64,000 nucleotides of DNA from Closterium sp. Naga37s-1 (Eukaryota; Streptophyta; Zygnematophyceae; Desmidiales; Closteriaceae), in NCBI GenBank assembly GCA_947471745.1, contig CANJKZ010000078.1:3538501-3602500 (forward strand), given 5' to 3'. Of the stretch, positions 1-9,861 are shown one piece after another (the first letter of the stretch is position 1; the number at the start of each line of letters is the position of its first letter). The position numbers and the translations under genes were made by a program. Under the pieces are notes generated by a model. That model did no database searches. It saw nothing but the letters and a program-made list of their open reading frames with translations, and was not told the origin of the DNA.

Positions 1-262
1 TTCGATTCGGTCCAGATTGCGCTGACGCTTTCGGATCTGCTTTTCCTCGCCAGCACGATCCGCAATCACTGGCGAGATCCGTTTTTTGACTTTTTGTCTT
101 TAGTTTCGCCACTCCCTCGAGCTTGGAATGCCGCACGTGCAGAATTCATGTGAAAACAGTCGAAAATCCGATGTCCGTTTCCACCGCAAAAATCGCAAAA
201 CGTTTTGTTTTTTGCAGGTCGTGAATTCGCGTCGAATTTGTCGACTTCCATGGGGTCGGCAA
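1..262 (-). pseudogene. Ty3/gypsy G1 gag, C-terminal part with zinc knuckle
   Basis: Downstream part of a Ty3/gypsy capsid-nucleocapsid protein read on the minus strand. A canonical retroviral-type zinc knuckle (C-x2-C-x4-H-x4-C, CDFCGGNGHRIFDC) lies at about 156-197, followed by a Lys/Ser/Arg-rich tail and a TGA at 66-68 that may be the natural gag end. It is the continuation of the gag piece at 7727-8492: removing element C1 and one copy of its 5-bp duplication leaves the frame open across the join, which I checked codon by codon. The rest of G1 lies left of position 1. The function (RNA binding in the particle) follows from the family; the split by C1 is seen directly. Confidence 0.8.
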
Positions 263-384
263 TGATAAATAACGAGGAAAATTGACTAAGGGAAAGTTGG
301 GTACAAAAGCAAACCCTAGAAAACTGTACCCCATATGTGCTACCCCACTATAGCCTACAGTAGCTATGTCATATAAATCTGACA
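263..384 (-). repeat. C1 3' LTR (122 bp)
   Basis: On the minus strand it begins TGTCAGATTTATATGACATA and ends in TTATCA. It carries the core shared by all Copia-A LTRs here, TAGGCTATAGTGGGGTAG followed by GGGGTACA. At 122 bp it is far shorter than most Copia LTRs. Confidence 0.95.
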
Positions 385-591
385 CACCCCCATAGGCAAA
401 GTGGGGGAGAACAAGGGGTCACAAGACCAGTCAAGCAAAGCAAAGCAAGCTCAGGGTGGATCACAAAGTCACCACACATTCCGAGCACAAGTTCAAGGCC
501 ACAAGGCCAGTTCACATGCAGGATTGCATATATATATAAGGCTAGACAAGCAAGAGCAGGAGTATATATATATGCAACAGTACAAACAAGG
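385..591 (-). promoter_or_regulatory. C1 PPT and conserved 3' untranslated block
   Basis: Directly before the 3' LTR on the minus strand is a polypurine tract reading CTATGGGGGTG, the primer site for plus-strand DNA. Upstream lie two hairpin-capable sequences with the same loop, GGTC-TTGT-GACC (about 417-430) and GGCC-TTGT-GGCC (about 500-512). The same block precedes the 3' LTR of C2, C7 and C8 and, with changes, C6 and C12, so it is probably functional RNA; its role is inferred. Confidence 0.75.
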
Positions 592-1346
592 TCAAGGGGT
601 GAGCAAGTGAGGCAAGGTAGGCACAAGACCCAGCTGAGTACAGAAGCGCTGATGATCACAAGGCGGGAGTGCCTTGGTGAAGATATCAGCAGTGTTGGCC
701 TCAGAGGCCACGTACGCAAGCCGCAGCTGACCACGCTGCTGTAGCTCACGAGCAAGGAAGTAGCGGAGAGCAATGTGCTTCGTTCTGTGCTCCAGTCTCT
801 GCTCTCGACACAAGGCCAGCATGGCCTTGTTGTCTACGTACAGCACTGGAGGAGAACGAGGCGGCTCTCCGAGGTCAGTCAGCAGGTAGGTGAGCCAGCG
901 AAGCTCCTGTGCAGCCATGGCACCGGCGTAGATCTCAGCCTCACAACTGGAGCCGAGAACAGAAGACGAGCGGGTAGCCCGCCACGAAACAGAGCCGCAA
1001 CCAAGGCTGAAGGTGTAACCCTGTGACGACCGCTGCGTAGCCTGGTCGTCAGCCCAAGAAGCGTCTGCGTGCCCAGTGAGGACCACTGGACTCTGCCCTC
1101 CAAGCACAAGCCCCATGCCCGACGTACTGCACAAGTAGCGCAACACCCTCTTCGCTGCAGCCATGTGCTCCGGTCTGTGTCTCCCAGGAGCAACATAGCG
1201 TGCAAGAATGCTAAGAGGGTATGCAAGGTCAGGTCGTGTGCAGGTCATCAGGTACATGAGGCAGCCAACAAGCTCTGGGTACGGGCCACTCGACTCTACG
1301 GACTCATCCGAAGGCAGAGCTGAGAGCGAGTGGCGAGTAGGCAGAG
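592..1346 (-). pseudogene. C1 pol: RT C-terminus and RNase H
   Basis: Carries the Copia RT thumb (YLMTCTRPDLAYPLS) and the Copia RNase H with its catalytic-type motifs: TGHADASWADD, SSCEAEIYA, YVDNKAML and the closing NTADIFTKAL, ending at a stop at 592-594. It degrades the RNA strand of the RNA/DNA hybrid during replication. It is out of frame with the RT core at 1351-3505 because of a 17-bp deletion between two ACTCCTC repeats; one copy remains (GAGGAGT at 1344-1350 on plus). Confidence 0.9.
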
Positions 1347-3505
1347 GAGTACGTGAAGCCGAAGCGCTGAAGGACCTGCTGCACCATGTGTGACTGAGTC
1401 AGGGTAATGGTGCGCTGTGCTCTGTCCCGGGTGATCTGCAAGCCAAGGTAGCTGCGCAGTTCACCCAGGTCTGTGCACGTGTGTCTCTTCTGCAGCTCGG
1501 ACTTCACGTGGGCGAGTCCAGCAGTGTCAGCTGTGGCGAAGACCAAGTCGTCGACGTACACGAGGATGTAGAACGGCGGCAAAGAAGTGTCGGTGCGCAG
1601 AAACAGCGACGGGTCGGCAGTAGAGGGAGCAAACCCAAGAGCCGCAAGCGTAGTCCTCAGTGTGTCGTGCCACTCACGCGGTGCCTGGCGGAGACCATAG
1701 ACTGGCCGCCGGAGGCTCCACTGGGTGCCAGGAGGAAAAGACCCAGTGAAGCCAGGTGGGCGACGCAGCCAGATCTCCTCGTGCAGGCTGCCCTGCAAGA
1801 AAGTTGTGCTGAAGTCAAGAGAGTGCAGCTCGTAGTCGCGGTGAGCAGCTATGTGCAGCAGTACCCGAAGAGTGGTCATCTTCGGGGTGGGAGAGAAGGT
1901 CTGAAAGTAGTCAACTCCCTGCCGCTGACTGAAGCCACGAGCCACGTAACGCGCCTTGAAGACAGGCGGAGAACCCGGCGGCCGCTTCACCCTGAAAATC
2001 CACATGCCACTGACGATGTTCGCCCCAGGCGGGGGAACCTCGTCAACGTAGGTGCCTGTGGACTTCCAGGAAGCCATCTCTGCATCCATAGCTGCCTGCC
2101 ACTGAGAGGAGTAGGGACCCTCTATCGCCTCCGCGTAAGAGCGCGGAGTCGGGATGTCAAGTGCATCCGGGTCTCCCTCAGGGGTAAGCAGTACGGACAC
2201 GAGATGAGGTGAAGCAGCAGCCAAACACTGGAACTCCTCCTGCCTGTCCTCAAGGACGTCCGTGCCAAGGATACACTCACCCCCGACGGACGGAGGACAG
2301 ACAGACTCAGACTCAGCAACAAGACTAGCAGCGTAGTCTAGACGACAGCGAGCAGCAAAGTCGACGAGCTCAGTAACTAGTGCAGACGCAGCAGTGGACT
2401 CAAAGGAAGGGTCAGTGACAACAGTAGCAAGGAGACGCGTGACAGTAGGACTGGCAGCACGAAGAGAGTCCGACTCCGGGTCAGGAAGAGCAGGAAGAGA
2501 GGACTCAGGAGGAGAAGGCAAAGGGGCACGCAGAGGAGCAGTGGACGGACGCAGAGACATCCGGTGCGTGCCAGGGACAGGAGGAGGACGCTGACGCGAA
2601 CCACGACCACTAGTGCGAGCAGCACGGACAGGCGACGCAGGGCGAGACGCAGGCTCACGGCGCTCAGCAAGACCTCCAGTAGGACCAGTGTAGGGAGAAG
2701 GAGCGGGCAGTGGGGAGGCCGGCTGTAACTGTAACTGTGACGGGACAGGCTGTGGACACTCTAAGGGAGGAGGAGGACCAGTAGAAGGCGGGAGACCAAG
2801 AACCTGCTGAAGGAGTGGAACGAAGTACGGCCGAGGCCGCGCGGCGACTCCAGACACAGCAGGGACAGCACCAGTACCCCCAGCGGCAGCACCAGCGCCA
2901 GCAGCACCTCCAGCTCCAGTACCTCCAGCAGCACCAGTAGCACCCCCAGCAGGACCGCCTCCAGGACCGACAGCAGTAGCCTCAGCGCCAACACCCTCAG
3001 CAGCTCCAGCTCCAGTACTCCCAGTACGAGCACCTCCGGGACCCGCGGCACCAGTACCCTCAGCAGCCGAAGAACCTCCAGCTCCAGCAGCACGCCTCCA
3101 GCGCCAGGCAAACCACTCGCGCAGCTCCTGTGGAGAGAGTGGCTCCCGCCGAGACGAAGCACCCGGAGAACCTCCAGGCTCAGCACCGCCAGACGCCACA
3201 CGAGCAGGCCCAGCTCCCTCAGGCTCCGCACCCCCAGGCTCAGCACCTCCAGGCGTAGCACCCCAAGGCTCAGCACCCCCAGGCGTAGCACCCCCAGGCT
3301 CAGCACCCCCAGTAGTAGCACCCCCAGGCTCAGCACCCCCAGGCTCAGGACCCCCAGTAGTAGCACCCTCAGGCTCAGCACCCCCAGGCGTAGCAACCAC
3401 ACGCTCAGCACCCCCAGAGTCAGCACCCCCAGGCTCAGCACCCTCAGCAGCACCAGAGTCACCAGTAACCTCGACAGGCTCGACTGCGTCTACCTGGGAC
3501 ACACC
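1347..3505 (-). pseudogene. C1 pol: IN-RT linker and RT core
   Basis: The first part on the minus strand (about 3500-2700) encodes a low-complexity linker: GGAEPGGAEP-type repeats, then a Gly/Ala-rich stretch and a Ser/Pro-rich stretch. The conserved RT starts near 2110 with SYAEAIEGPYSSQWQAAMD, followed by MWIFRVKRPPGS, DFSTTFLQGSLHEEIWLRRP, VYGLRQAPREWHD and the polymerase site YVDD at 1547-1558. It copies element RNA into DNA. The frame is lost at the 17-bp deletion after FTYSS. Upstream it is separated from IN only by the TGA at 3506-3508. Confidence 0.9.
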
Positions 3506-5443
3506 TCAAGGGGCAGGACCCTGAGGGGGGAGGGGGTCTACCGGGGGGGGACCTGGCACAAGGAAGAGCGGTGGCAGGGGGGGGGACGGAGTGCGGTAGG
3601 GGAAGAGGCGGTAGTAGGGGACCGACTCGTCAAACGTGACGTCCTGGGAGGACAGAACACGGCGAGAGGTGGGGTGGTAGAACTGCCACCCTGGCGCGTC
3701 AGGGGGGAAGCCAAGGAAGACGCAAGGAGCAGCACGAGGGGACAGCTTGTCCGCAGACAAGTCACGGACAAACGCCCGAGATCCCCAGACACGGAACGCA
3801 GACGCATCGCCAACCTTCCCCGTCCTCAACAAAGCTGGGGAGGTCTCCGGCATGGAGACCCTGGGGTGAAGGTTGATCTGATGCGCCGCGTACCGAACCG
3901 CAAACGGCCACAGAAAATGGGGGGCAGCCGCATGCATCATGGACGTACAGGCGACGTCCATGACCATGCCAATGCGGCGCTCAGCAATCCCATTTTGCTG
4001 TGGAGAGTCCGGAAGCGTGAAGGTCTGGCGGATGCCTCGTGCACGACAGTAGGCTCGCAGAAGGCCAGAGGAGAACTCTCCACCTCTGTCAGAGTGCAGA
4101 CGTAGAACAGGAAAGTCCGAGCCGAAGCTCTGCCTGAGCTGGAGACGAGCTGCGCGGATCCAGTCGATCAACACCTCAGTGACATCACCCTTGCTGCGCA
4201 AGGGGAAGACTGTGGTGTAACGCGAGTAGTCGTCAACCACCAGCAGGAAGTAGCGCTCGTGACCCTGTCCACGGACGCGGGCCGGGCCCCACACGTCCAT
4301 GTGAAGCGTCTGCAGCGGGGCCTCTGTCGGAGGAAACTGGGAGGAGTGAGGGGCAGCCCGCTGCCGCCCCTCGACACAGGGGACGAAGGTAGGGCCAGGC
4401 CCCGGAGGAAGGGGAGGGAGGGACCGGGGAAGACCAGAGACAAGGACACGGGAGGCCATGCCTCGGAGACGAAGCAGGGAGGGGTGACCAAGGCGGTGGT
4501 GCCAGAGGAGAGTCTCGTGAGACAGAAGGCGACACGAACAGGGGGCAGACCCAGGACCAGACCTGGACGCTGCAGCAAACACCTGACCCGACGCAGCTAC
4601 CTGACCAGACGCAGTGACTGGAGGAGACGCAGTGGTCAGTGTGTACAGGCTCGACCCCGGCCGACGTGTAAACGTGGCCAGGTGTCGGCCTGTCCGAGCG
4701 TCCGTGCAGTGGGTCACCCGCTGACTCGCAGGAGTGAACTGGTGAACCCCCGCATCCTGTAGGTCAGCACCACTCACCAAGTTCGTAGAGAACGAGGGGA
4801 GGTAAAGACCAGACAGGGTGCCAGAGGGGGCCGCCGGACACGGGAGGACAGTGGAGAAGTGAGCAAGGACAGGACCCCCAGAGGGGTCTGCCAGAGAGAC
4901 TGCAACTGGCCGGCCAAGCGGCGTGAGTGTGGTGCGGTCTCGAAAGAAGGAGCAAGAAGCCCCCGAGTCAAGGGTGAAGGTGTGGGAGGCCGAAGCCGAC
5001 GCAGTACCTGAGAGAGCAGACTCACCAGCACCTGAGGGAGCAGACGCACGAGCACCTAGAGCAGCAGCCTCGCTAGCACCTAGAGCAGCAGCCTCACCAG
5101 TACCTAGAGCAGCAGTCTCAATGCCCGGGTCGGGCGGAAAACACCGGTAACAGTCACCCTCATCACTAATAGTCACAGCATACATGGCAGCAAGAATAGC
5201 ATCAAAGTCAAGGTCAAAGACAGCTACACCCGCCCTAGACAGCTCGCCCCAGCGAGGGATCTCAGTGGCCTCAGGGAACTGGTGACACCAAGCGTCCGTC
5301 AGGCGGCCAAAGCAGCGCTGGGTGGAGTGCGCACCCCCGCACTGCTCACCCGCGCGGTCGCCGGTGCGTAGGACGTAGGTGCACGGACCAGTACCCCCAC
5401 CGCGCTGGCGTGCAGCGTACCACTCACGGAGCTGCTGAGGGGG
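3506..5443 (-). pseudogene. C1 pol: gag C-terminal knuckle, protease and integrase
   Basis: Begins with PQQLREWYAARQRGGG and the Copia-A variant knuckle (C-x13-C-x3-H-x4-C), then FDLDFDAILAAMYAV. Protease follows with HTFTLDSGASCSFF (D-S-G active site). Integrase shows the HHCC-type start (LLWHHRLGHPS) and the D-D-E core: HMDVWGPARV, LHSDRGGEFS and GIAERRIGMVMD. The first Cys of the usual CVPC pair is Phe (FVPC), so zinc binding is probably damaged. The frame enters by a shift from gag at the C10 run (G run on plus, 5439-5448) and ends at TGA 3506-3508, where relatives have a Ser codon in QGPAPSGVSQVD. Confidence 0.88.
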
Positions 5444-6527
5444 GGGGGATGTCACGAGTGCGCTGCTGCCGCTGCTGCTGCTGCTGCTGGCGCTGACCAC
5501 CACCGGAGCCGACCCTCTGTGCAGCGCCACCCCGACCAGCTCCACCTCCTCCGCCGCCGCCTCCTCCACCGCCGCCACCTCCGCCACCTCCGCTCCCACC
5601 GCCACCGCCGCCGCCGCCTCCGCCTCCACTGCCGCCACCGACACCTCCACCCCCGCCACCACTCCCACCACCACCCCCACCCCCTCCACTGCCGCCACCG
5701 CCACCTCCGCCACCCCCGCCAGCCCCTCCAGCACCCTTGCCCCCCTTGCCCTTGCCGGTGCGGCGTCTCCCGCTCGGGGCAGACGCAGCGCCGACCGACT
5801 CGAAACCAACGAGGTCGGCCGCAGCAGCAGAGGCAACAGAGGGCAAAAGGGGGGAGGGGGAACACCCCTCAAAGACGGGGGTGCGAGGGTCACCACGAGA
5901 GGCTCCTACAGCGACTATGCTCTTCTCTGCTGCTAGGAGGGCCTTCTCGAGGAGGTCAACGGTGAGAGTGGTGGGGCAAACTGAGAGGAAGTGGTCCCTG
6001 ACTACGCGAAGGGAGTCAGGGAGCCGGGTGACTATGTAGTAGAGGGTGATGTACATGGGGGGGGGGTTCTTGGCGCAGAACTCAGCAGGAAGCGCAGCGC
6101 GGTAGCGAGTGTCACTAGTGCGGAGGTGCGTAATGAGGTCAGCGACTGTGGGAAAGGCAGCAAGGTCAGGGAAGAGGTACGGTAGCATGAGGCGGCTCAG
6201 TGCAGCAGTGGCAGGGGAGGAGTAGCGCGCAACTACAGCGTCGTACAAGGTGTGAGCACTCTTGTACTGGCTAAAGTGCGCACTCTCAGAGGTAGGCAAG
6301 TGGCGACGCACAGCAAGACGTGCAGCAGCATCGCGTGTGGCCCACTGTGAGCGAACAGTGGCGTCAGCATCAGCAGCGGGGGCAGGGGAGGCACCAGAAG
6401 TGAGATCAAAGAGGGAGAGACCGTCTGCCCTATCGCACTGTAGGAAGAGCTGCAGGTCATCTACCCAGACGTCAAAGTCAATGGCCCGACCCTCAGCGTC
6501 AAAAGCGAGGACACTGGGGGTAGCCAT
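5424..6527 (-). CDS. C1 gag (capsid) with poly-Gly tract
   Basis: Start ATG at 6525-6527 in the context shared by all Copia-A gags (MA-P/S-x-VLAFDAEGRAIDFDVWV). The globular part resembles Copia gag (WVDDLQLFLQ, LYDAVVARYSS, LMLPYLFPDL, NPPPMYITLYYIVTRLPDSL) and builds the virus-like particle. It continues into a basic GRRRTGKGKGGKG segment, a glycine tract of about 100 residues (roughly 5540-5750) and a Gln-rich run. In relatives the frame continues into pol; here a 10-C run shifts it, so this ORF ends prematurely at 5424. Confidence 0.88.
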   Translation of the reverse strand: MATPSVLAFDAEGRAIDFDVWVDDLQLFLQCDRADGLSLFDLTSGASPAPAADADATVRSQWATRDAAARLAVRRHLPTSESAHFSQYKSAHTLYDAVVARYSSPATAALSRLMLPYLFPDLAAFPTVADLITHLRTSDTRYRAALPAEFCAKNPPPMYITLYYIVTRLPDSLRVVRDHFLSVCPTTLTVDLLEKALLAAEKSIVAVGASRGDPRTPVFEGCSPSPLLPSVASAAAADLVGFESVGAASAPSGRRRTGKGKGGKGAGGAGGGGGGGGGGSGGGGGGGGSGGGGGGVGGGSGGGGGGGGGGGSGGGGGGGGGGGGGGGGGAGRGGAAQRVGSGGGQRQQQQQQRQQRTRDIPPPSAAP

Positions 6528-7587
6528 GATAGCAGTAGACTAGCAGCACGAGCAGTAGGCTAAGGGCAGCGCAGTAGTAGAGGTGCTGCTCTTACCGGGC
6601 AGGCGAGACGGACCGAGTGTAGAGGACAGGGCGGCTCGGACGGCTCGGCGGCTCGGCGGCTCGGCAGCACCAGCAGGTCGGCAGCTCAGCGACTCGGCGG
6701 CTCGGGTGGCTCGGCGGCTCGGGCGACTCGGGCGGCTCGGGCGGCTCGGGCGGCTCGGCGGCTCGGGCGGTTCAGTGGCTCGGGCGGCTCGGGCGGCTCG
6801 GGCGGTTCGGCGGCTCGGGCGGCTCGGCTGCTGCAGGGGCAGTGGCAGCTGTTGCTCACAGGACGGCGGCGGCCGCTGCTACAGCGGCGGCGGCAGTTGC
6901 TGCTGCAGGGCCGGCGGCGGCCGCTCCTGTAGGGACGGCGGCGGCCGCGGTTGCAGTGGCGGCGGGTGCTGCTGCAGGGGCGGCGGATGCTGCTGCTGCT
7001 GGGACTGCGGCCGCGGTCGCTGTAGCGACTGCAGCTGCTGCTGCTGTAGAGGCGGCGACGGCGGGCCGAGAGAGGCCGCGAAGGGCGGCGGACGGGCCGT
7101 GAAGGGCGGCACGAGGGGCCGCAGAGGGCGGCGACCGGCCGTGAAGGGGCCGGGAGTGGCCGCGGAGGGCGGCGACGGGCCGTGAAGGGCGGCGCGAGGG
7201 GCCGCGGAGGGCGGCGACCGGCCGTGAAGGGGCCGCGAGTGGCCGCGGAGGGCGGCGACCGGCCGCGAAGGGGCCGCGAGTGGCCGCGGAGGGCGGCGAC
7301 GGGCCGTGAAGGGCGACGCGAGGGGCCGCGAAGGGCGGCTACGGGCCGTAGGGGGCCGTAAGGGCGGCGCGAGGGGCCGGAAGGGCGGCGCGAGGGGCCG
7401 TAATGGCGGCACGAGGGGCCGTCAGAGGGGCCGCTAAGGGCGACGCGAGGGGGCCGTAAGGGGCCTAGAGAGGGCGCGACGGTAGGGAGGGCACGCGGGG
7501 CGCGACTCGGGCAGGAGCGAAGCGCGCTCCGGGCAGGAAAAAAAATTTCGATTGGTGGGCCCTAGGAAGCGTTCCCACGAGGGAACC
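6528..7587 (-). repeat. C1 leader with GC-rich tandem repeats
   Basis: Untranslated leader between PBS and gag. Most of 7080-7460 is imperfect repeats of a roughly 40-bp unit built from GGGCCGTGAAGGGCGGCG and GGGGCCGCGAG variants on plus; nearer gag are CGGCTCGG repeats (6620-6830). Just inside the PBS are the hairpin GTTCCC(7571-7576)/GGGAAC(7581-7586) and the palindrome GGGCCC (7557-7562). A splice-donor-like GGTAAG on minus lies at 6591-6596. ORFs in either direction here are low-complexity and I do not count them as genes. Confidence 0.8.
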
Positions 7588-7599
7588 CGCTCTATACCA
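7588..7599 (-). other. C1 primer-binding site
   Basis: Immediately after the 5' LTR on the minus strand the sequence is TGGTATAGAGCG, one base short of the tRNA-iMet complement TGGTATCAGAGC. It is the site where minus-strand DNA synthesis would start. Confidence 0.85.
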
Positions 7600-7721
7600 T
7601 GATAAATAACGAGGAAAATTGACTAAGGGAAAGTTGGGTACAAAAGCAAACCCTAGAAAACTGTACCCCATATGTGCTACCCCACTATAGCCTACAGTAG
7701 CTATGTCATATAAATCTGACA
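7600..7721 (-). repeat. C1 5' LTR (122 bp)
   Basis: Identical to the 3' LTR at 263-384. It should hold the Pol II promoter; an AT-rich TTATATGACATA lies near its 5' end. The right edge is followed by the GGCAA duplication. Confidence 0.95.
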
Positions 7722-7726
7722 GGCAA

Positions 7727-8492
7727 ACGTGGTTGAAGCCGAGCGATCTCCTTGTCGTGATCCGAGGACATGGGGTCGTCGTGTTCCGGCGTTGACCAAG
7801 TCAAAACGCTCCGCGGCCGATACGATTTCGCTGTAGCTGCTGCAATTCGCTGCTGCAACCTGGCGACGAATGTCGTTTTTCAGCCCAGCAATGTAGGACT
7901 GAACCTTTTCACCCTCGGTAATGTCGGGAATGCGGTAATAAAATTCTTCCATCTGCTGCGTGTATTGCGCGACACTCCTGTATTGCCGGTGGTGATGTAT
8001 TTTTTCGCGTGCAATGTAGGTTGAATTAATCGGCTCAAAACGTTTGAGCAGGTCTGCCCGAAACTGCTGCCACGTGGCTTCGCCCTAGAAAATGCTACTG
8101 TTGCTTCCGAGCCACTCGAGAGCTGGACCGCGCATCAACGTTGTCGCGAGACGAATTTTTTTGCCGTCGTACTCCATCGTCGACCATCCGATCGCCGCGA
8201 AATAAATTTCGATCGTTGCGAGCCATCGCCTGACGTCGGATTTCCTGTCGCTGGGGTCAAACGATTCCGGCGAGCGAAGTTTCGGAACCTCGAACTGACG
8301 CTGCAACTGCTGCGAAGTCGCCGAAGCAGGAATGTTCATGGTCGAGAGGAGTTGCGTAACGCGCTGCAGTTCATTTCGCAGCTGCTCGTTCTCCAATCGC
8401 GACCGTTCGGTAGTCGCTCGCATCTCCGCTTCCATTTTGGCGATTTGCGCGAAAAGCTGCTGCGTAACGTCGTTGGTCGCCGGCGAACCCAT
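7727..8492 (-). pseudogene. Ty3/gypsy G1 gag, N-terminal and capsid part
   Basis: Minus-strand Gag starting at ATG 8490-8492. An N-terminal coiled-coil-like segment (AKMEAEMRATTERSRLENEQ) is followed by a retrotransposon gag capsid domain (PESFDPSDRKSDVRRWL, RLATTLMRGPALEWLG, then past the stop TWQQFRADLLKRFEP, EEFYYRIPDITEGEKVQSYI). An in-frame TAG at 8085-8087 interrupts the capsid; the frame is otherwise open and continues across the C1 insertion to 1-262. Family assignment rests on the capsid pattern and knuckle. Confidence 0.8.
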
Positions 8493-8650
8493 CCTGTTCA
8501 GAAACCACGCGAGGGGGTTAATTCGAAAAGCGCGGAACTGGTGCTTACCAGAAATCGGCGTCGAATTGGTCGCCCCCAGCGGTTTTTTGAGGCGATTTTT
8601 TCCGCGACCGCTGCTTAGCCGAGAGTTGTCGAGTGAGAACGGCTACCAAG
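8493..8650 (-). other. G1 leader and probable PBS
   Basis: Short leader between the G1 LTR and gag. Two bases inside the LTR the minus strand reads TGGTAGCCGTTCTC, a plausible PBS because it starts with TGG (complement of CCA), but it is not the tRNA-iMet complement and I cannot name the tRNA. Confidence 0.45.
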
Positions 8651-9050
8651 TGTCACAGGATCGAATTCTCAATCGAAACTTGTCACTAAAACTGAATACA
8701 AGGCGTTTTTATGATCGGAAAATACAAGGATGAACGAGATAAAACGAACCTTCGGGAATACGCCCTTCCCGATACTACAATCACAAGTGCGCACAAGCAC
8801 GCAAGGCTATTGGCACTTGGGATTACGCCCAGATTACACCGTATACACCACTGTCGGCGCTGTCGGTGCCGTATAATAGATATGTTGGTGGGAAAAGTAG
8901 GAAATAAGTGAAATAAAGAGAAGGCTCTAGAAAATAGAATAGTAGGCCGATTGAGATGAAATAAAGACCAAAATAAAGAGGAGAAAAAGGAGAATAAGAT
9001 AAAGGAAAAATATAATAATGACAAATATTATAACGGGGACGTCCTCTCAC
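8651..9050 (-). repeat. G1 5' LTR (400 bp)
   Basis: On the minus strand it starts TGAGAGGACGTCCCCG at 9050 and ends CCTGTGACA at 8651. It is AT-rich, in sharp contrast to the GC-rich Copia DNA beside it, and ends exactly where C3 RNase H breaks off (NTAD). The adjacent C3 bases TGATG (9051-9055) would be one copy of a 5-bp duplication; the other copy is outside the window. The second LTR is not visible, so the boundaries are inferred from the breakpoint and TG/CA ends. Confidence 0.65.
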
Positions 9051-9849
9051 ATCAGCAGTGTTGGCCCGTGAGGCCACGTAAGCGAGACGAAGCTGGCCAC
9101 GCTGCTGCAACTCTCGAGCAAGGAAGTAGCGCAGAGCAATGTGCTTCGTTCTGTGCTCCAGTCTGTGCTCCTGACACAAGGCCAACATGGCCTTGTTGTC
9201 GACGTACAGAACTGGAGGAGAACGAGGCGCCTCTCCCAAGTCGGTTAGCAGGTAGGTGAGCCAGCATAACTCCTGTGCAGCCATGGCCCCAGCGTAGATC
9301 TCAGCCTCACAACTAGAGCTGAGAACAGAAGAAGAGCGGGTAGACCGTCAAGAGACAGAACCATAACCAAGACTGAAGGTGTAACCCTGTGACGACCGCT
9401 GCGTAGCCAAGTCGTCAACCCAGGAGGCGTCTGCGTGACCAGTGAGGACAACTCGAGCCCGTCCTCCAAGCACGAGCCCCATGCCCGACGTACTGCACAG
9501 GTAGCGCAACACCCTCTTCGCATCATCCCAGTGCACCTTTCGGTGTCGACCGGGAGCCACGTAGCAAGCCAGAAGGCTGAGAGGGTATGCGAGGTCAGGT
9601 CGTGTGCAAGTCATCAGGTACATGAGGCAGCCCACAAGCTCTGGATACGGGCCACTCGGCTCTACGGACTCGTCCGAAGGTGGGGCTGAGAGCGAGTGAC
9701 CGGTAGGCAGAGGAGTGGACTGTGGCGAGGAGTACGTGAAGCCGAAGCGCTGAAGGGCCTGCTGCACCATGTGTGACTGAGTCAAGGTAATGGTGCGCTG
9801 TGCTCTGTCTCGGGTGATCCGCAAGCCAAGATAGCTTGTCAGTTCACCC
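9051..9849 (-). pseudogene. C3 pol: RT C-terminus and RNase H (distal piece)
   Basis: Resumes with GELTSYLGLRITRDRAQRT, then the RT thumb (MTCTRPDLAYPL) and RNase H (TGHADASWVDD, SSCEAEIYAG, YVDNKAMLALCQEH), ending in NTAD at the G1 LTR. A stop interrupts the SVSWRS region near 9348. It is the downstream half of the RT found at 11593-11960. Confidence 0.88.
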
Positions 9850-9861
9850 ATCGTAAGTGGC

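Larger units (their letters stand above)
263..7721 (-). mobile_element. Complete Ty1/copia element C1 (Copia-A), minus strand
   Basis: Bounded by two 122-bp LTRs (263-384 and 7600-7721) that I compared base by base and found identical, each TG...CA. It is flanked by the 5-bp target duplication GGCAA (258-262 and 7722-7726), so integration was a normal integrase reaction into G1 gag. Order on the minus strand: 5' LTR, tRNA-iMet-type PBS, tandem-repeat leader, gag, protease (PR), IN, repetitive linker, RT, RNase H, polypurine tract (PPT), 3' LTR, which is the Copia order. Despite identical LTRs it has at least three disabling lesions: a G/C-run frameshift at 5439-5448, a TGA at 3506-3508, and a 17-bp deletion at about 1344-1350. 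Confidence 0.95.
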
